Origin: Deltaproteobacteria bacterium HGW-Deltaproteobacteria-8
Lineage (GTDB): Bacteria > Desulfobacterota > Desulfovibrionia > Desulfovibrionales > Desulfovibrionaceae
DNA: 64,000 nucleotides
Reading direction: 5' to 3'
Assembly: GCA_002840405.1 (NCBI GenBank)
Contig: PHAR01000002.1
Coordinates: 124,001-188,000 of the forward strand
Below, in pieces: positions 42,768 through 50,532 of the stretch (position 1 is its first letter; each line of letters begins with the position of its first letter). Position numbers and translations under genes: made by a program. The notes under the pieces are model-generated. The model was given only the letters and a program-made list of their open reading frames with translations, made no database searches and had not been told where the DNA came from.

Positions 42768-44606
42768 ATGATGACCTTTGTCCTTGCCGAGTATCCCGAC
42801 ACCCCGGGTGTTTATCTGATGAAGGACGCCTCCGGACGCATCCTCTATGTGGGCAAGGCCAAGAGCCTGCGCAAGCGCCTGTCGTCCTATTTCCGCGCCA
42901 GCGCGGACCACGCGCCCAAGACCCTCGCCCTGTTGGGGAAGGTCCATCATATAGATGTACTGCTCGTCTCCACCGAAAAAGAGGCCCTGCTTCTGGAGGA
43001 AAGCCTCATCAAGAAGCACCGGCCGCGCTACAACATCGTCCTGCGCGACGACAAGCGCTCGCTGCTCTTTCGGCTGGACAAGCGCTCGGACTTCCCGCGC
43101 CTGACCATGACCCGCCAGGTGCTGCGCGACGGCTCGGCCTACTTTGGCCCCTTTTCCTCGGCCTCGGCGGCGCGGGCCACCCTCAAGCTCGTTGGCGGCA
43201 TCTTCCCCCTGCGCAAGTGCTCGGACCGCGCCTTCAAGAACCGCGTGCGGCCCTGCCTGTATCACCAGATCGGCCAATGCCTCGGCCCCTGCTGCCTGCC
43301 TGTGGATAGACAACGCTACATGGAGATGGTGGTCCAGGTGGAGCAGTTCCTGGCCGGGCGCTCGCGCTCGCTGGTGCGCGAACTCGGCAGGCGCATGCGC
43401 GAGGCCTCGGACAGCCTGCGCTACGAAGAGGCCGCGCTGTTGCGCGATCAGGTGGCGGCCATCGAAAAGACCCTGGAAAGCCAGGCTTCGGTCTTGCGCG
43501 ACGCCCTGGACCGCGACGTGCTTGCGGTCGTCACCGCTGGCGACGGCCTTGGGCTCGGCATGCTCTTCGTGCGCGCCGGGCAGCTCCTGGAGCAGAAGAC
43601 CTACCACTGGCGCGGCCTGGGCACTGCGGACATCGCCGAGGCCCTGGAGACCTTTTTGCCGCAGTTTTATGGTCCCGGACGCTACATCCCCGGCCGCATC
43701 GTGCTCTCCCATGACCTCTCCGGCCAGGACATGGCGCGGGAACTGGCCGAGGTGCTCTCCGAGCGCCGGGGCGGACCCGTGCGCCTGGCCCTGCCGCGCG
43801 GGCCCGATGAGCGTCGCCTGCTGGAAATGGCCGCCAACCTCGCCCTCACCGCCCACCGCAGCGATTCCGTTCAGGACGCGCCGGGGCAGCTGGAGCGCGC
43901 CCTTGGCCTGCCCCGCGCGCCCAGGCGCATCGAGTGCGTGGACATCTCGCACCTGGCGGGCGGCGACGTGCGCGCCGGGGTGGTGGTGTTCGAGGACGGC
44001 GCGGAGGTCAAGCCGGACTACCGCGTCTACGCCCTGCCCGGAGCCGAGGGCACGGGCGACGACTACGCGGCCCTGGCCCAGTGGGCGCTCCGGCGCGTTG
44101 AGTCCGGCCCGCCCTGGCCGGACCTGCTGCTCATTGACGGCGGGCGCGGGCAGTTGGCCGCAGTGCTGCGGGCGCTTGAAGAGGCCGGTGCGGCCGAGGA
44201 GTTCGAGTGCGCGGCCATCGCCAAAGGCCCCAGCCGCCGCGCCGGGGAGTTGGAGGACCGGGTGTTCCGGCCTGGCCGCAGGAACCCGGTGGCGCTTCGG
44301 GCCGGCAGCCCGGCCCTGCTTTTCCTGCAGCGCGTGCGCGACGCGGCCCACCGTTTCGTCATCAGCAAGACCCGCAAGGCTGGACGGAAATCGCGCCTGG
44401 ACAGCACGCTTCTGGGCATTCCCGGCCTGGGCCCGGCCCTGGCCCGGCGGCTGTGGGACGCCTTCGGGTCGCTGGAGGCCATGCGCCAGGCCACGCCAGA
44501 GCAGTTGGGACAGATTCGCGGGGTTGGTCCGGCCTTGGCCGGGCGCATCGCTCATTCGTTGAGCGGGCAGGCCTTGAGCGTCCAGGCCGAATCGCCAGGC
44601 GGCTAG
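42768..44606 (+). CDS. uvrC: Excinuclease ABC subunit C
   Basis: UvrC makes the dual incisions of nucleotide excision repair. The 612-residue product has the N-terminal GIY-YIG nuclease (PDTPGVYLMKDASGRILYVGKAKSLRKRLSSYF), a UVR motif near EAALLRDQVAAIEKTLE, the RNase H-like C-terminal nuclease (RRIECVDISHLAGGDVRAGVVVFEDG...) and a helix-hairpin-helix pair (LLGIPGLGPALARRL, IRGVGPALAGRI). I start it at the ATG at 42768, seven bases after GGAG, rather than the TTG at 42726. It overlaps the convergent UPF0173 gene by 4 bp. Confidence 0.95.
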   Translation: MMTFVLAEYPDTPGVYLMKDASGRILYVGKAKSLRKRLSSYFRASADHAPKTLALLGKVHHIDVLLVSTEKEALLLEESLIKKHRPRYNIVLRDDKRSLLFRLDKRSDFPRLTMTRQVLRDGSAYFGPFSSASAARATLKLVGGIFPLRKCSDRAFKNRVRPCLYHQIGQCLGPCCLPVDRQRYMEMVVQVEQFLAGRSRSLVRELGRRMREASDSLRYEEAALLRDQVAAIEKTLESQASVLRDALDRDVLAVVTAGDGLGLGMLFVRAGQLLEQKTYHWRGLGTADIAEALETFLPQFYGPGRYIPGRIVLSHDLSGQDMARELAEVLSERRGGPVRLALPRGPDERRLLEMAANLALTAHRSDSVQDAPGQLERALGLPRAPRRIECVDISHLAGGDVRAGVVVFEDGAEVKPDYRVYALPGAEGTGDDYAALAQWALRRVESGPPWPDLLLIDGGRGQLAAVLRALEEAGAAEEFECAAIAKGPSRRAGELEDRVFRPGRRNPVALRAGSPALLFLQRVRDAAHRFVISKTRKAGRKSRLDSTLLGIPGLGPALARRLWDAFGSLEAMRQATPEQLGQIRGVGPALAGRIAHSLSGQALSVQAESPGG

Positions 44607-45283
44607 GCCACCTCTGCCGGAATGCCGGGGGTCAGCCCCAGGAGGCGTGTTTCCGGCGCGTGCTCCTTGAGCGCTGCGCCGAAGGCGTCGGTGTCCTGGG
44701 CCAGGATGGGGAAGGTGCCCCAGTGCATGGGGGCAACGTTGCGGCAGTTCAGGAACGAGCAGGCCACGGCGGCCTCCACGGCGTCCATGGTGAACCAGCC
44801 GCCCATGGGCAGCATGGCCAGGTCGATGTCGAAGAAGCGGCGGAAGAGCTTCATGTCCGAGAACAGGGCCGTGTCGCCAGAGTGGTAGGCGCAGAAGCCG
44901 CCGGGGAAGGTCAGAATAAATCCGGCGGGCGAGCCTGTGGCTGAGGAGTGGAAGGCCTGGACCATCTTCACGCGCAGCCCGGCCACCTCCAAGGTTCCGC
45001 CGAGGTTCATGCCCAGGATCTGTTCCCCAGGCACGCCCAGCCCCTTCATCTTCGGCACGGTGTCGAACAGGCACACCAGCGTTGCGCCCGTGGCCTGGCA
45101 GATCTCCGCCGCCTGGCCCACGTGGTCGCCGTGGTCGTGGGTCACCAGCACCGCGTCGACCTTGTCCAGGGATTGCCAGCCGCAGGGCGCCTTGCTGTTG
45201 CCCTCGAAAAAGGGGTCGACGACGATGGTGAGTCCGTCTTCCTCGAGCCTGAAGTTGGAATGTCCGAACCAGGTGAGCAGCAT
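44603..45283 (-). CDS. UPF0173 metal-dependent hydrolase (MBL fold)
   Basis: A 226-residue metallo-beta-lactamase-fold protein of the UPF0173/YtkL type. It has the start LTWFGHSNFRLE, the di-metal motif THDHGDH, FHSSATGSPAGF, YHSGDTALFSDM and MHWGTFPIL. Related proteins hydrolyse small lactone or phosphodiester compounds, but no physiological substrate is agreed. It converges on uvrC with a 4-bp overlap, and ubiX lies 45 bp upstream on the same strand. Confidence 0.88.
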   Translation of the reverse strand: MLLTWFGHSNFRLEEDGLTIVVDPFFEGNSKAPCGWQSLDKVDAVLVTHDHGDHVGQAAEICQATGATLVCLFDTVPKMKGLGVPGEQILGMNLGGTLEVAGLRVKMVQAFHSSATGSPAGFILTFPGGFCAYHSGDTALFSDMKLFRRFFDIDLAMLPMGGWFTMDAVEAAVACSFLNCRNVAPMHWGTFPILAQDTDAFGAALKEHAPETRLLGLTPGIPAEVA

Positions 45284-45328
45284 GGCTTTTCCTCCTTCCG
45301 GTCTGTCGCCCGTTATGTCGGTGGGCGG

Positions 45329-45895
45329 CTATTCGCCCCAGCGCTTGAACAGCGTGTTCTCGATGCCCAGCTGGTCCAGAATGCGCCCGGCCAGGTGGTT
45401 CACCAGGTCGTCGATGGTTTTGGGCCTGTGGTAGAAGCCCGGGCTGGCGGGCACGATGTCGGCCCCGGCCTCCTTGGCGGCGAGCATGTTCTTTATATGG
45501 ATGAGGGACAGCGGCGTCTCGCGGGTGACGAGGATGAGCTTGCGCCCTTCCTTTAGCGTGACGTCCGCCGCGCGGTGGATGAGGTTGGTGCCCAGGCCGT
45601 GGGCGATGGCCCCGAGCGAGGCCATGGAGCAGGGGCAGACGATCATGCCCGCGTGTTGCCAGGAGCCGCTGGCCGGGCCTGCGGCGATGTCCTTTTCAGA
45701 ATAGCTGGCGTGGGCCAGGGCCTCAAGCTCCTCGGGCCGGAAGTCGGCCTCCAGGGCGATGACCTTTTTGGCGGCCTCGGACAGAATCAGGTGCAGCTCG
45801 ATGTCCGGCCGCCCGCTGAGCGCCCTGGCCAAAGCCATGGCGTACTGGGGGCCGCTGGCCCCGGTGACGGCGAGGATAATGCGTTGGGTGGTCAT
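45329..45895 (-). CDS. ubiX: Flavin prenyltransferase UbiX
   Basis: UbiX makes prenylated FMN, the cofactor needed by UbiD-type decarboxylases. The 188-residue product shows ILAVTGASGPQYAMAL (FMN binding), VCPCSMASLGAIAHGLGTNLIHRAADVTLKEGRKLILVTRETPLS and the C-terminal PGFYHRPKTIDDLVNHLAGRILDQLGI. A UbiD-family decarboxylase is encoded 1.1 kb away (47015-48460), so the pair could serve menaquinone synthesis or another aromatic decarboxylation. Confidence 0.95.
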   Translation of the reverse strand: MTTQRIILAVTGASGPQYAMALARALSGRPDIELHLILSEAAKKVIALEADFRPEELEALAHASYSEKDIAAGPASGSWQHAGMIVCPCSMASLGAIAHGLGTNLIHRAADVTLKEGRKLILVTRETPLSLIHIKNMLAAKEAGADIVPASPGFYHRPKTIDDLVNHLAGRILDQLGIENTLFKRWGE

Positions 45896-45996
45896 GTTTT
45901 CCTTTTGCCGGATATTCTCTTCCAGGCTTCAGCAAGCGTAAGGAAACTCCGTGCGATTTGCAATGCGCGCGGCGCGGAGAAGGCGCTCCGCTGCCG

Positions 45997-46815
45997 CTAT
46001 GGCCAGAGCCCGGCCTTCTGGCATTGCTCTTTGACCATGGGGCTCTCGTTGCCCTGGATGGCCTCGATGCGCTCGGCCCGGGTGCATTCCCACTGGTCCA
46101 CCGGGTACATGGCGTCCCAGGCGTCCATGAGCTGTTCCTGCTGGCGGCTGAGCTTGAAGCGCGGGTAGGCCCAGGCCATGTACTTTGTGGTGCGGGCGAT
46201 GGTGCCCCGGGCGTGCTCCGGCGGTTCAACCTTGTTGCCCGCGATCTTCACGGCGCAGGAGCCGAAGGCGTTGGGCGTTCCGGGCAACATGGCGTAGTTG
46301 TCGTTGCTGCGCAGGGCGTTGACCGCGCCGATGGCCGGGTAGAGATTGTACATGTCCGCCTGCATCAGCCGGTATTCCTTGTTCACACGTTCGGCGCACT
46401 TTCTGCCCTTGAACGGCCCGCGTCTGTCCTGGCAGTCCGGAGCTCCCTCGCGCCATTCCGGGAACGTGCGCCCGAAGTTCTCGGCTGGGACCACATGCTC
46501 CCACTCGATGCGCGTGGCCCGGGCCTGGTGCTTTGGCGTGGTGAAGCCGTCCGGCAGGCTGACAGTCCCGTCCTTGCGGTACGGTGCCTGGCAGTACAGG
46601 GTGATGCGGTGGTCGTGGTAGACGAGCCGTTCGAGGTTCCGCTTGGCGCCCTGAAACGAGTCTTCGCGGGTGTTGCCCCTGGGCTGCGCGGCTTCCTGGG
46701 ACTCTCGCTCGGTTTTGTCCCTGTCGCTGCAGGACGACAGCGCCAAGGCCACGAGGCAGCAGGCCAGGAGCGCGGCAAGGCGTCTGGCCGCGCTTTTTAT
46801 AGCGGTGGTCCTCAT
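45997..46815 (-). CDS. Endonuclease I family lipoprotein
   Basis: A 272-residue protein of the EndA/Vvn periplasmic nuclease family, with the catalytic motif RIEWEHVVPAENFG and later RLMQADMYNLYPAIGAVNALRSNDNYAMLPG. The N-terminus has two arginines, a hydrophobic stretch and a lipobox, LALSSC, near residue 29, so the product is probably a lipoprotein, whereas E. coli EndA is soluble and periplasmic. Family enzymes degrade DNA non-specifically and use Mg or Ca. Start at the ATG at 46815; the upstream reading frame is not needed. It is flanked by ubiX and a REP-like element. Confidence 0.88.
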   Translation of the reverse strand: MRTTAIKSAARRLAALLACCLVALALSSCSDRDKTERESQEAAQPRGNTREDSFQGAKRNLERLVYHDHRITLYCQAPYRKDGTVSLPDGFTTPKHQARATRIEWEHVVPAENFGRTFPEWREGAPDCQDRRGPFKGRKCAERVNKEYRLMQADMYNLYPAIGAVNALRSNDNYAMLPGTPNAFGSCAVKIAGNKVEPPEHARGTIARTTKYMAWAYPRFKLSRQQEQLMDAWDAMYPVDQWECTRAERIEAIQGNESPMVKEQCQKAGLWP

Positions 46816-46920
46816 GCCTTCGTAATTCCCTCGTGTTGTCCGCGCCGCGCCGAAACAGGCGTGCGGGTGCGCGTGGGGCTGACTGCGGTGATCAGCAGGA
46901 GATGATACATGGGGAGATTG

Positions 46921-47007
46921 CCCTCCGGGGGCCAAAGGGCCCGAGGCCCTTTGGAATCCCCATATGGGGGGTCCCAGGGGGTCTCAGGCCCCCTGGCCGC
47001 CGGAGGC
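46921..47007. repeat. REP-like element 4, two abutting arms without a hairpin
   Basis: Left arm 46921-46963 (CCTCCGGGGGCC, palindrome AAAGGGCCCGAGGCCCTTT, GGAATCCCCAT) joined directly to the right arm 46964-47007 (ATGGGGGGTCC, CAGGGGGTCTCAGGCCCCCTG, GCCGCCGGAGGC). The junction CCCCATATGGGG is palindromic. This copy shows the basic unit without the inserted 20-bp hairpin. Confidence 0.8.
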
Positions 47008-47014
47008 CGTCGCT

Positions 47015-48460
47015 TTACAGCCCCAGCTTTTCCCACAGGGCGTCGACCTTGGCCTTGACGCCCTCATCCATGCGCAGGGTGCTGGGCCACTCGCGGTGGT
47101 GCCCGTCCTCCGGGCCTTTCTTGGTGGCGTCGATGCCCATCTTGCCGCCGTAGAAGGCCAGCGGCGAGGCGTGGTCCAGCGCGTCCAGCGGGCCTTCGAG
47201 GATGGCGACGTCGCGCCTGGGGTCAACGTTGTTGCCGATGCGCCAGAGCACCTCGGACACGTTCTGCACGTTGATGTTCTTGTCCACCACCACGATGATC
47301 TTGGTGAACATCATCTGGCCCATGCCCCAGAGCGCGTACATGACCTTGCGGGCCTGGCCCGGGTAGCGCTTGTCGATGGAGACGAAGCAGAGGTTGTGGA
47401 ACACGCCCTCCAGCGGCAGGTTCATGTCCACCACCTCGGGCAGCTGCTTCTTGATGAGCGGCAGGAACAGGCGCTCCGTGGCCTTGCCGATGAAGCAGTC
47501 CTCCATCGGGGGAGGCCCCACCAGGGTGGCAGGGTAGATGGCGTCGTTTCTGTGGGTGATGGCCGTGACGTGGAACACGGGGTAGTCGTCGGCAAGCGAG
47601 TAGTAGCCGGTGTGGTCGCCAAAGGGGCCTTCGCGGCGGCGCTCCTTGGGATCGACATAGCCCTCCAGCACGAACTGGCTGGTGGCCGGGACCTCGAGGT
47701 CCACGGTCTTGCATTTCACCAACTCCACCGGCTGGTTGCGCAAAAACCCGGCGAAGAGCATCTCGTCGATCTCGTCCGGGATGGGCGCTGTGGCGGCGTA
47801 GGTCACGGCCGGGTCCGGGCCGATGGCCACGGCCACTTCTAGCCGTTTGCCCAGCTTCTCGGCCAGGTGGTAGTGGTAGGCCCCGCCCTTGTGCCGGTGC
47901 CAGTGCATGCCCGTGGTGTTCTTGTCGAACACCTGCATGCGGTACATGCCCGCGTTGCGCACGCCGGTCTCGGGGTTCTTGGTGAAGACCACAGGCAGGG
48001 TGATGAACGGCCCGGCGTCGCCCGGCCAGGTGGTCAGCACGGGCAGGATGGACAGGTCCACGTCGTCGCCGGTCAGGACCACGTCCTGGCAGCAGCCGCG
48101 CTTCACGTGGTCCGGGAAGATGTTGGTGAGCCTGGAGAGCTTGGGGATCATCTGCAGCTTCTTGATGATGCCGTCGGGTCGCTCGATTTCCAGGTACTCG
48201 TGGATGCGTTCGCCCAGGGCGTCCAGGTTCTCGCTGTCCAGCGCCATGTTCATGCGTTTGTAGGAGCCGTACATGTTGGTCAGGACAGGGAACTTCGAGC
48301 CCTTGACCTGCTGGAAGAGCAGGGCCGGGCCGAACTTCTTGCTCACCCGGTCCGTGACCTCGGCGATCTCCAGGTAGGGGTCGAGCACGGCGTCGATGCG
48401 CTTGAGCTCGCCGTTCTTGTCCAGATGCTTCAGAAAATCCTGCAAGTCCTTGTAGGGCAT
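47015..48460 (-). CDS. ubiD: UbiD-family decarboxylase
   Basis: A 481-residue prenyl-FMN-dependent aromatic decarboxylase (menaquinone/ubiquinone precursor type or a broader UbiD). Key segments: YKDLQDFLKHLDKNGELKRI at the N-terminus, MQVFDKNTTGMHWHRHKGG, EGPFGDHTGYYSLADDYPVFHVTAITHR with the conserved E-D environment, and KIIVVVDKNINVQNVSEVLWRIGNNVDPRRD. The ATG at 48460 follows AGGA; an upstream in-frame ATG (48490) is less likely. ubiX nearby would supply the cofactor. Sulfate reducers use menaquinone, so a role in that pathway is plausible. Confidence 0.92.
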   Translation of the reverse strand: MPYKDLQDFLKHLDKNGELKRIDAVLDPYLEIAEVTDRVSKKFGPALLFQQVKGSKFPVLTNMYGSYKRMNMALDSENLDALGERIHEYLEIERPDGIIKKLQMIPKLSRLTNIFPDHVKRGCCQDVVLTGDDVDLSILPVLTTWPGDAGPFITLPVVFTKNPETGVRNAGMYRMQVFDKNTTGMHWHRHKGGAYHYHLAEKLGKRLEVAVAIGPDPAVTYAATAPIPDEIDEMLFAGFLRNQPVELVKCKTVDLEVPATSQFVLEGYVDPKERRREGPFGDHTGYYSLADDYPVFHVTAITHRNDAIYPATLVGPPPMEDCFIGKATERLFLPLIKKQLPEVVDMNLPLEGVFHNLCFVSIDKRYPGQARKVMYALWGMGQMMFTKIIVVVDKNINVQNVSEVLWRIGNNVDPRRDVAILEGPLDALDHASPLAFYGGKMGIDATKKGPEDGHHREWPSTLRMDEGVKAKVDALWEKLGL

Positions 48461-48567
48461 GGAATCCTCGCATGGGTCATTTTTATGCATCCTACCTCAC
48501 CCGCCAGCACTCTGACAAGCCGACAGCTCTGGCCCGGAAATTTCACGAAAGGCTTCTGTCCCTCTAC

Positions 48568-48620
48568 TTGACACGGATGGAAACATGGTATTAAACGATG
48601 TTTCATAGAGCGTATGAAAC
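48568..48620 (+). promoter_or_regulatory. Promoter and operator of the TetR-MFP-RND operon
   Basis: TTGACA (48568-48573) with a weak -10 (TATTAA or TTAAAC) near 48589-48596. A perfect inverted repeat GTTTCATA-N5-TATGAAAC spans 48600-48620, and a further half-site GAAACAT (48580-48586) pairs with ATGTTTC (48598-48604). The operator lies over the expected start of transcription and 20 bp before the repressor gene, which points to autoregulation. Confidence 0.7.
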
Positions 48621-48639
48621 AGCAAGATTGGGGGGGAGA

Positions 48640-49284
48640 ATGCACGAGAATCCTGATGCCGGAACCAAAGACAGGTTGCTCGCCAGCGCGCGGGTGGTCT
48701 TTGCCGAGCGCGGTCTCAAAGAGGCCACGGTGCGTGACATTTGCGCCCGGGCCGGGGCCAACATTGCAGCCGTGAACTACTATTTCGGCGGCAAGGACAA
48801 GCTGTTCATGGCCGTGCTGGCTGATTTTCTCAAGTCCGCCCAGGATCTGTTCCCCACGCACATGGGCTTGGCGGCCGATGCTCCGGCTACGGAGCGGCTC
48901 AAGGCGTACATCCGCTCCCTGCTGTTCAAGCTGGTGGGCACGGGGGATCCCCTTTACGAGAAGCTGGGGCAGCTGTTTACGGCAGAAATGCTTGATCCCA
49001 CAGAGCACTTTGACATCCTCGCCGAGCAATTCATCATTCCGCAGCACCAGGTGCTGGTGGACATCGTTCGTGAGTTGCTTCTCCCTGGGGCGGATGACAG
49101 AACCGTGCATCTCAGCGCGGCGGGTGTGGTGGGGCACTGCCTGCTGTTTGACCACGCCCGGCAGATCATCCGCCGCATGTGCCCGGAGATGGCTTTGGAA
49201 ACGCTCGGCGTGGATGTTGTGGCGAACTTCGTCTTCGAGTTTGCCTTGGCGGGCATCGAGCGTATGAAGGGATTGAAGGAGTGA
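48640..49284 (+). CDS. TetR/AcrR-family regulator (CerR-type C-terminal domain)
   Basis: A 214-residue repressor. The N-terminal helix-turn-helix is classic (TKDRLLASARVVFAERGLKEATVRDICARAGANIAAVNYYFGGKDKLF). The C-terminal domain resembles the CerR/YbiH (DUF1956) group that controls efflux genes. The ATG at 48640 follows GGGGGGAG. It is the first gene of a plus-strand operon with an MFP (4-bp gap) and an RND pump, and a strong palindrome lies upstream. The inducer is unknown. Confidence 0.9.
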   Translation: MHENPDAGTKDRLLASARVVFAERGLKEATVRDICARAGANIAAVNYYFGGKDKLFMAVLADFLKSAQDLFPTHMGLAADAPATERLKAYIRSLLFKLVGTGDPLYEKLGQLFTAEMLDPTEHFDILAEQFIIPQHQVLVDIVRELLLPGADDRTVHLSAAGVVGHCLLFDHARQIIRRMCPEMALETLGVDVVANFVFEFALAGIERMKGLKE

Positions 49285-49288
49285 GGTC

Positions 49289-50473
49289 ATGCAGCTGAAC
49301 ATCCGCATGGACCGGAAGACGCTGGCCGTGGGGGCCGTGGTCCTCACCATCGGGCTGGTCCTGGCCGTTGCGACATACTCCAGGACCAAGCACGCCCAGA
49401 GCCCTCCGGTGCCGGTCCGGGTCCAGGTGGTGGAGGGCGCGGGCGAAACCTCGGGCCTGCGCTATTCGGCAAACATCACCCCGCGCGAACAGGTGGAGCT
49501 GGCCTTCAAGGTCGGCGGCTACGTGCACGAGATCACGGCCGTGCCCGGCCCGGACGGCATCAAGCGCGAGCTGCGCGCCGGAGACCATGTGACGCGCGGC
49601 ATGGTGCTGGCACGATTGGACCCCCAGGACCACGCCGCCCGCGTCAACCAGGCCCGCGCCGCCCTGGACGAGGCCAAGGCCTCGCTCGTGCAGGCCAAGA
49701 AGAATTTCGAGCGCTCGCAGTCCCTGGTGGTCGACGGGTACCTGGCCAAGAGCGAGTTCGACCTGTCCCAGGAACGCCTGGGCGTGGCCCGGGCCAAGGT
49801 CGATGGCGCACGCGCCCAGCTGGAGCAGGCCAGCATCATGCTGGCCGACTCTCAGCTCAAGTCCCCCCTGGACGGCATGGTGGCCAGCCGCAGCGTGGAG
49901 CACGGCACCCTGGTTTCAAGCGGCACCAAGGCCTTTGTCCTGGTGGACCTCTCCTCGGTCAAGGCCGTGTTCGGCGTGCCTGACAGCATGCAGGCCCGCA
50001 TCAAGCGCGGCGCGCCCCTGTCCGTGCTGGTGGAGGCCCTGGGCGGCCGCGAGTTCGCAGGCACGGTCACGGCGGTTTCGCCCTCGGCCGACGCCAAGAG
50101 CCGCGTCTTCGACATCGAGCTGACCATCCCCAACCCGGACGCCCAGCTCAAGGACGGCATGATCGCCACCGTGCGGCTGGAGGGCCTGGGCGCCACCGCG
50201 CCGGAAGCGGTCCAGGACGGCCAGAGCGTTCAGGTTCTGGCAAGCGTGCCCTTGCAGTCCGTGGTGCGCCCGCCGGATGACCCCAACGGCTACATGGTCT
50301 TCGTGGTCGAGGACGTCTCCGGCCAGACCGTGGCCAGGGCCAAGCGCGTGGAGCTGGGCGACGTCACCGGCCGCAGCGTGCTGGTGCGCGGCGGCGTGCG
50401 CCCCGGCCAGCGCATCGTCACCAACGGGGCCACCCTGATCCACGACGGCGCGGCCGTCACCATAGTGCCGTAG
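49289..50473 (+). CDS. RND efflux periplasmic adaptor (membrane fusion protein)
   Basis: A 394-residue adaptor anchored by one N-terminal helix (LAVGAVVLTIGLVLAVATY). The hairpin and lipoyl parts are seen in VELAFKVGGYVHEI and in ARVNQARAALDEAKASLVQAKKNFERSQSLVVDGYLAKSEFD; the beta-barrel and membrane-proximal domains follow (SSVKAVFGVPDSMQARIKRG...). It links the RND pump to an outer-membrane channel that is not encoded here. It lies 4 bp after the TetR gene and 59 bp before the pump. Confidence 0.93.
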   Translation: MQLNIRMDRKTLAVGAVVLTIGLVLAVATYSRTKHAQSPPVPVRVQVVEGAGETSGLRYSANITPREQVELAFKVGGYVHEITAVPGPDGIKRELRAGDHVTRGMVLARLDPQDHAARVNQARAALDEAKASLVQAKKNFERSQSLVVDGYLAKSEFDLSQERLGVARAKVDGARAQLEQASIMLADSQLKSPLDGMVASRSVEHGTLVSSGTKAFVLVDLSSVKAVFGVPDSMQARIKRGAPLSVLVEALGGREFAGTVTAVSPSADAKSRVFDIELTIPNPDAQLKDGMIATVRLEGLGATAPEAVQDGQSVQVLASVPLQSVVRPPDDPNGYMVFVVEDVSGQTVARAKRVELGDVTGRSVLVRGGVRPGQRIVTNGATLIHDGAAVTIVP

Positions 50474-50532
50474 GGCCAAGGCAGACCGCACCCCCACACC
50501 CCGCCCAAGGGCGGGCAGTCAAGGACTCTGCC

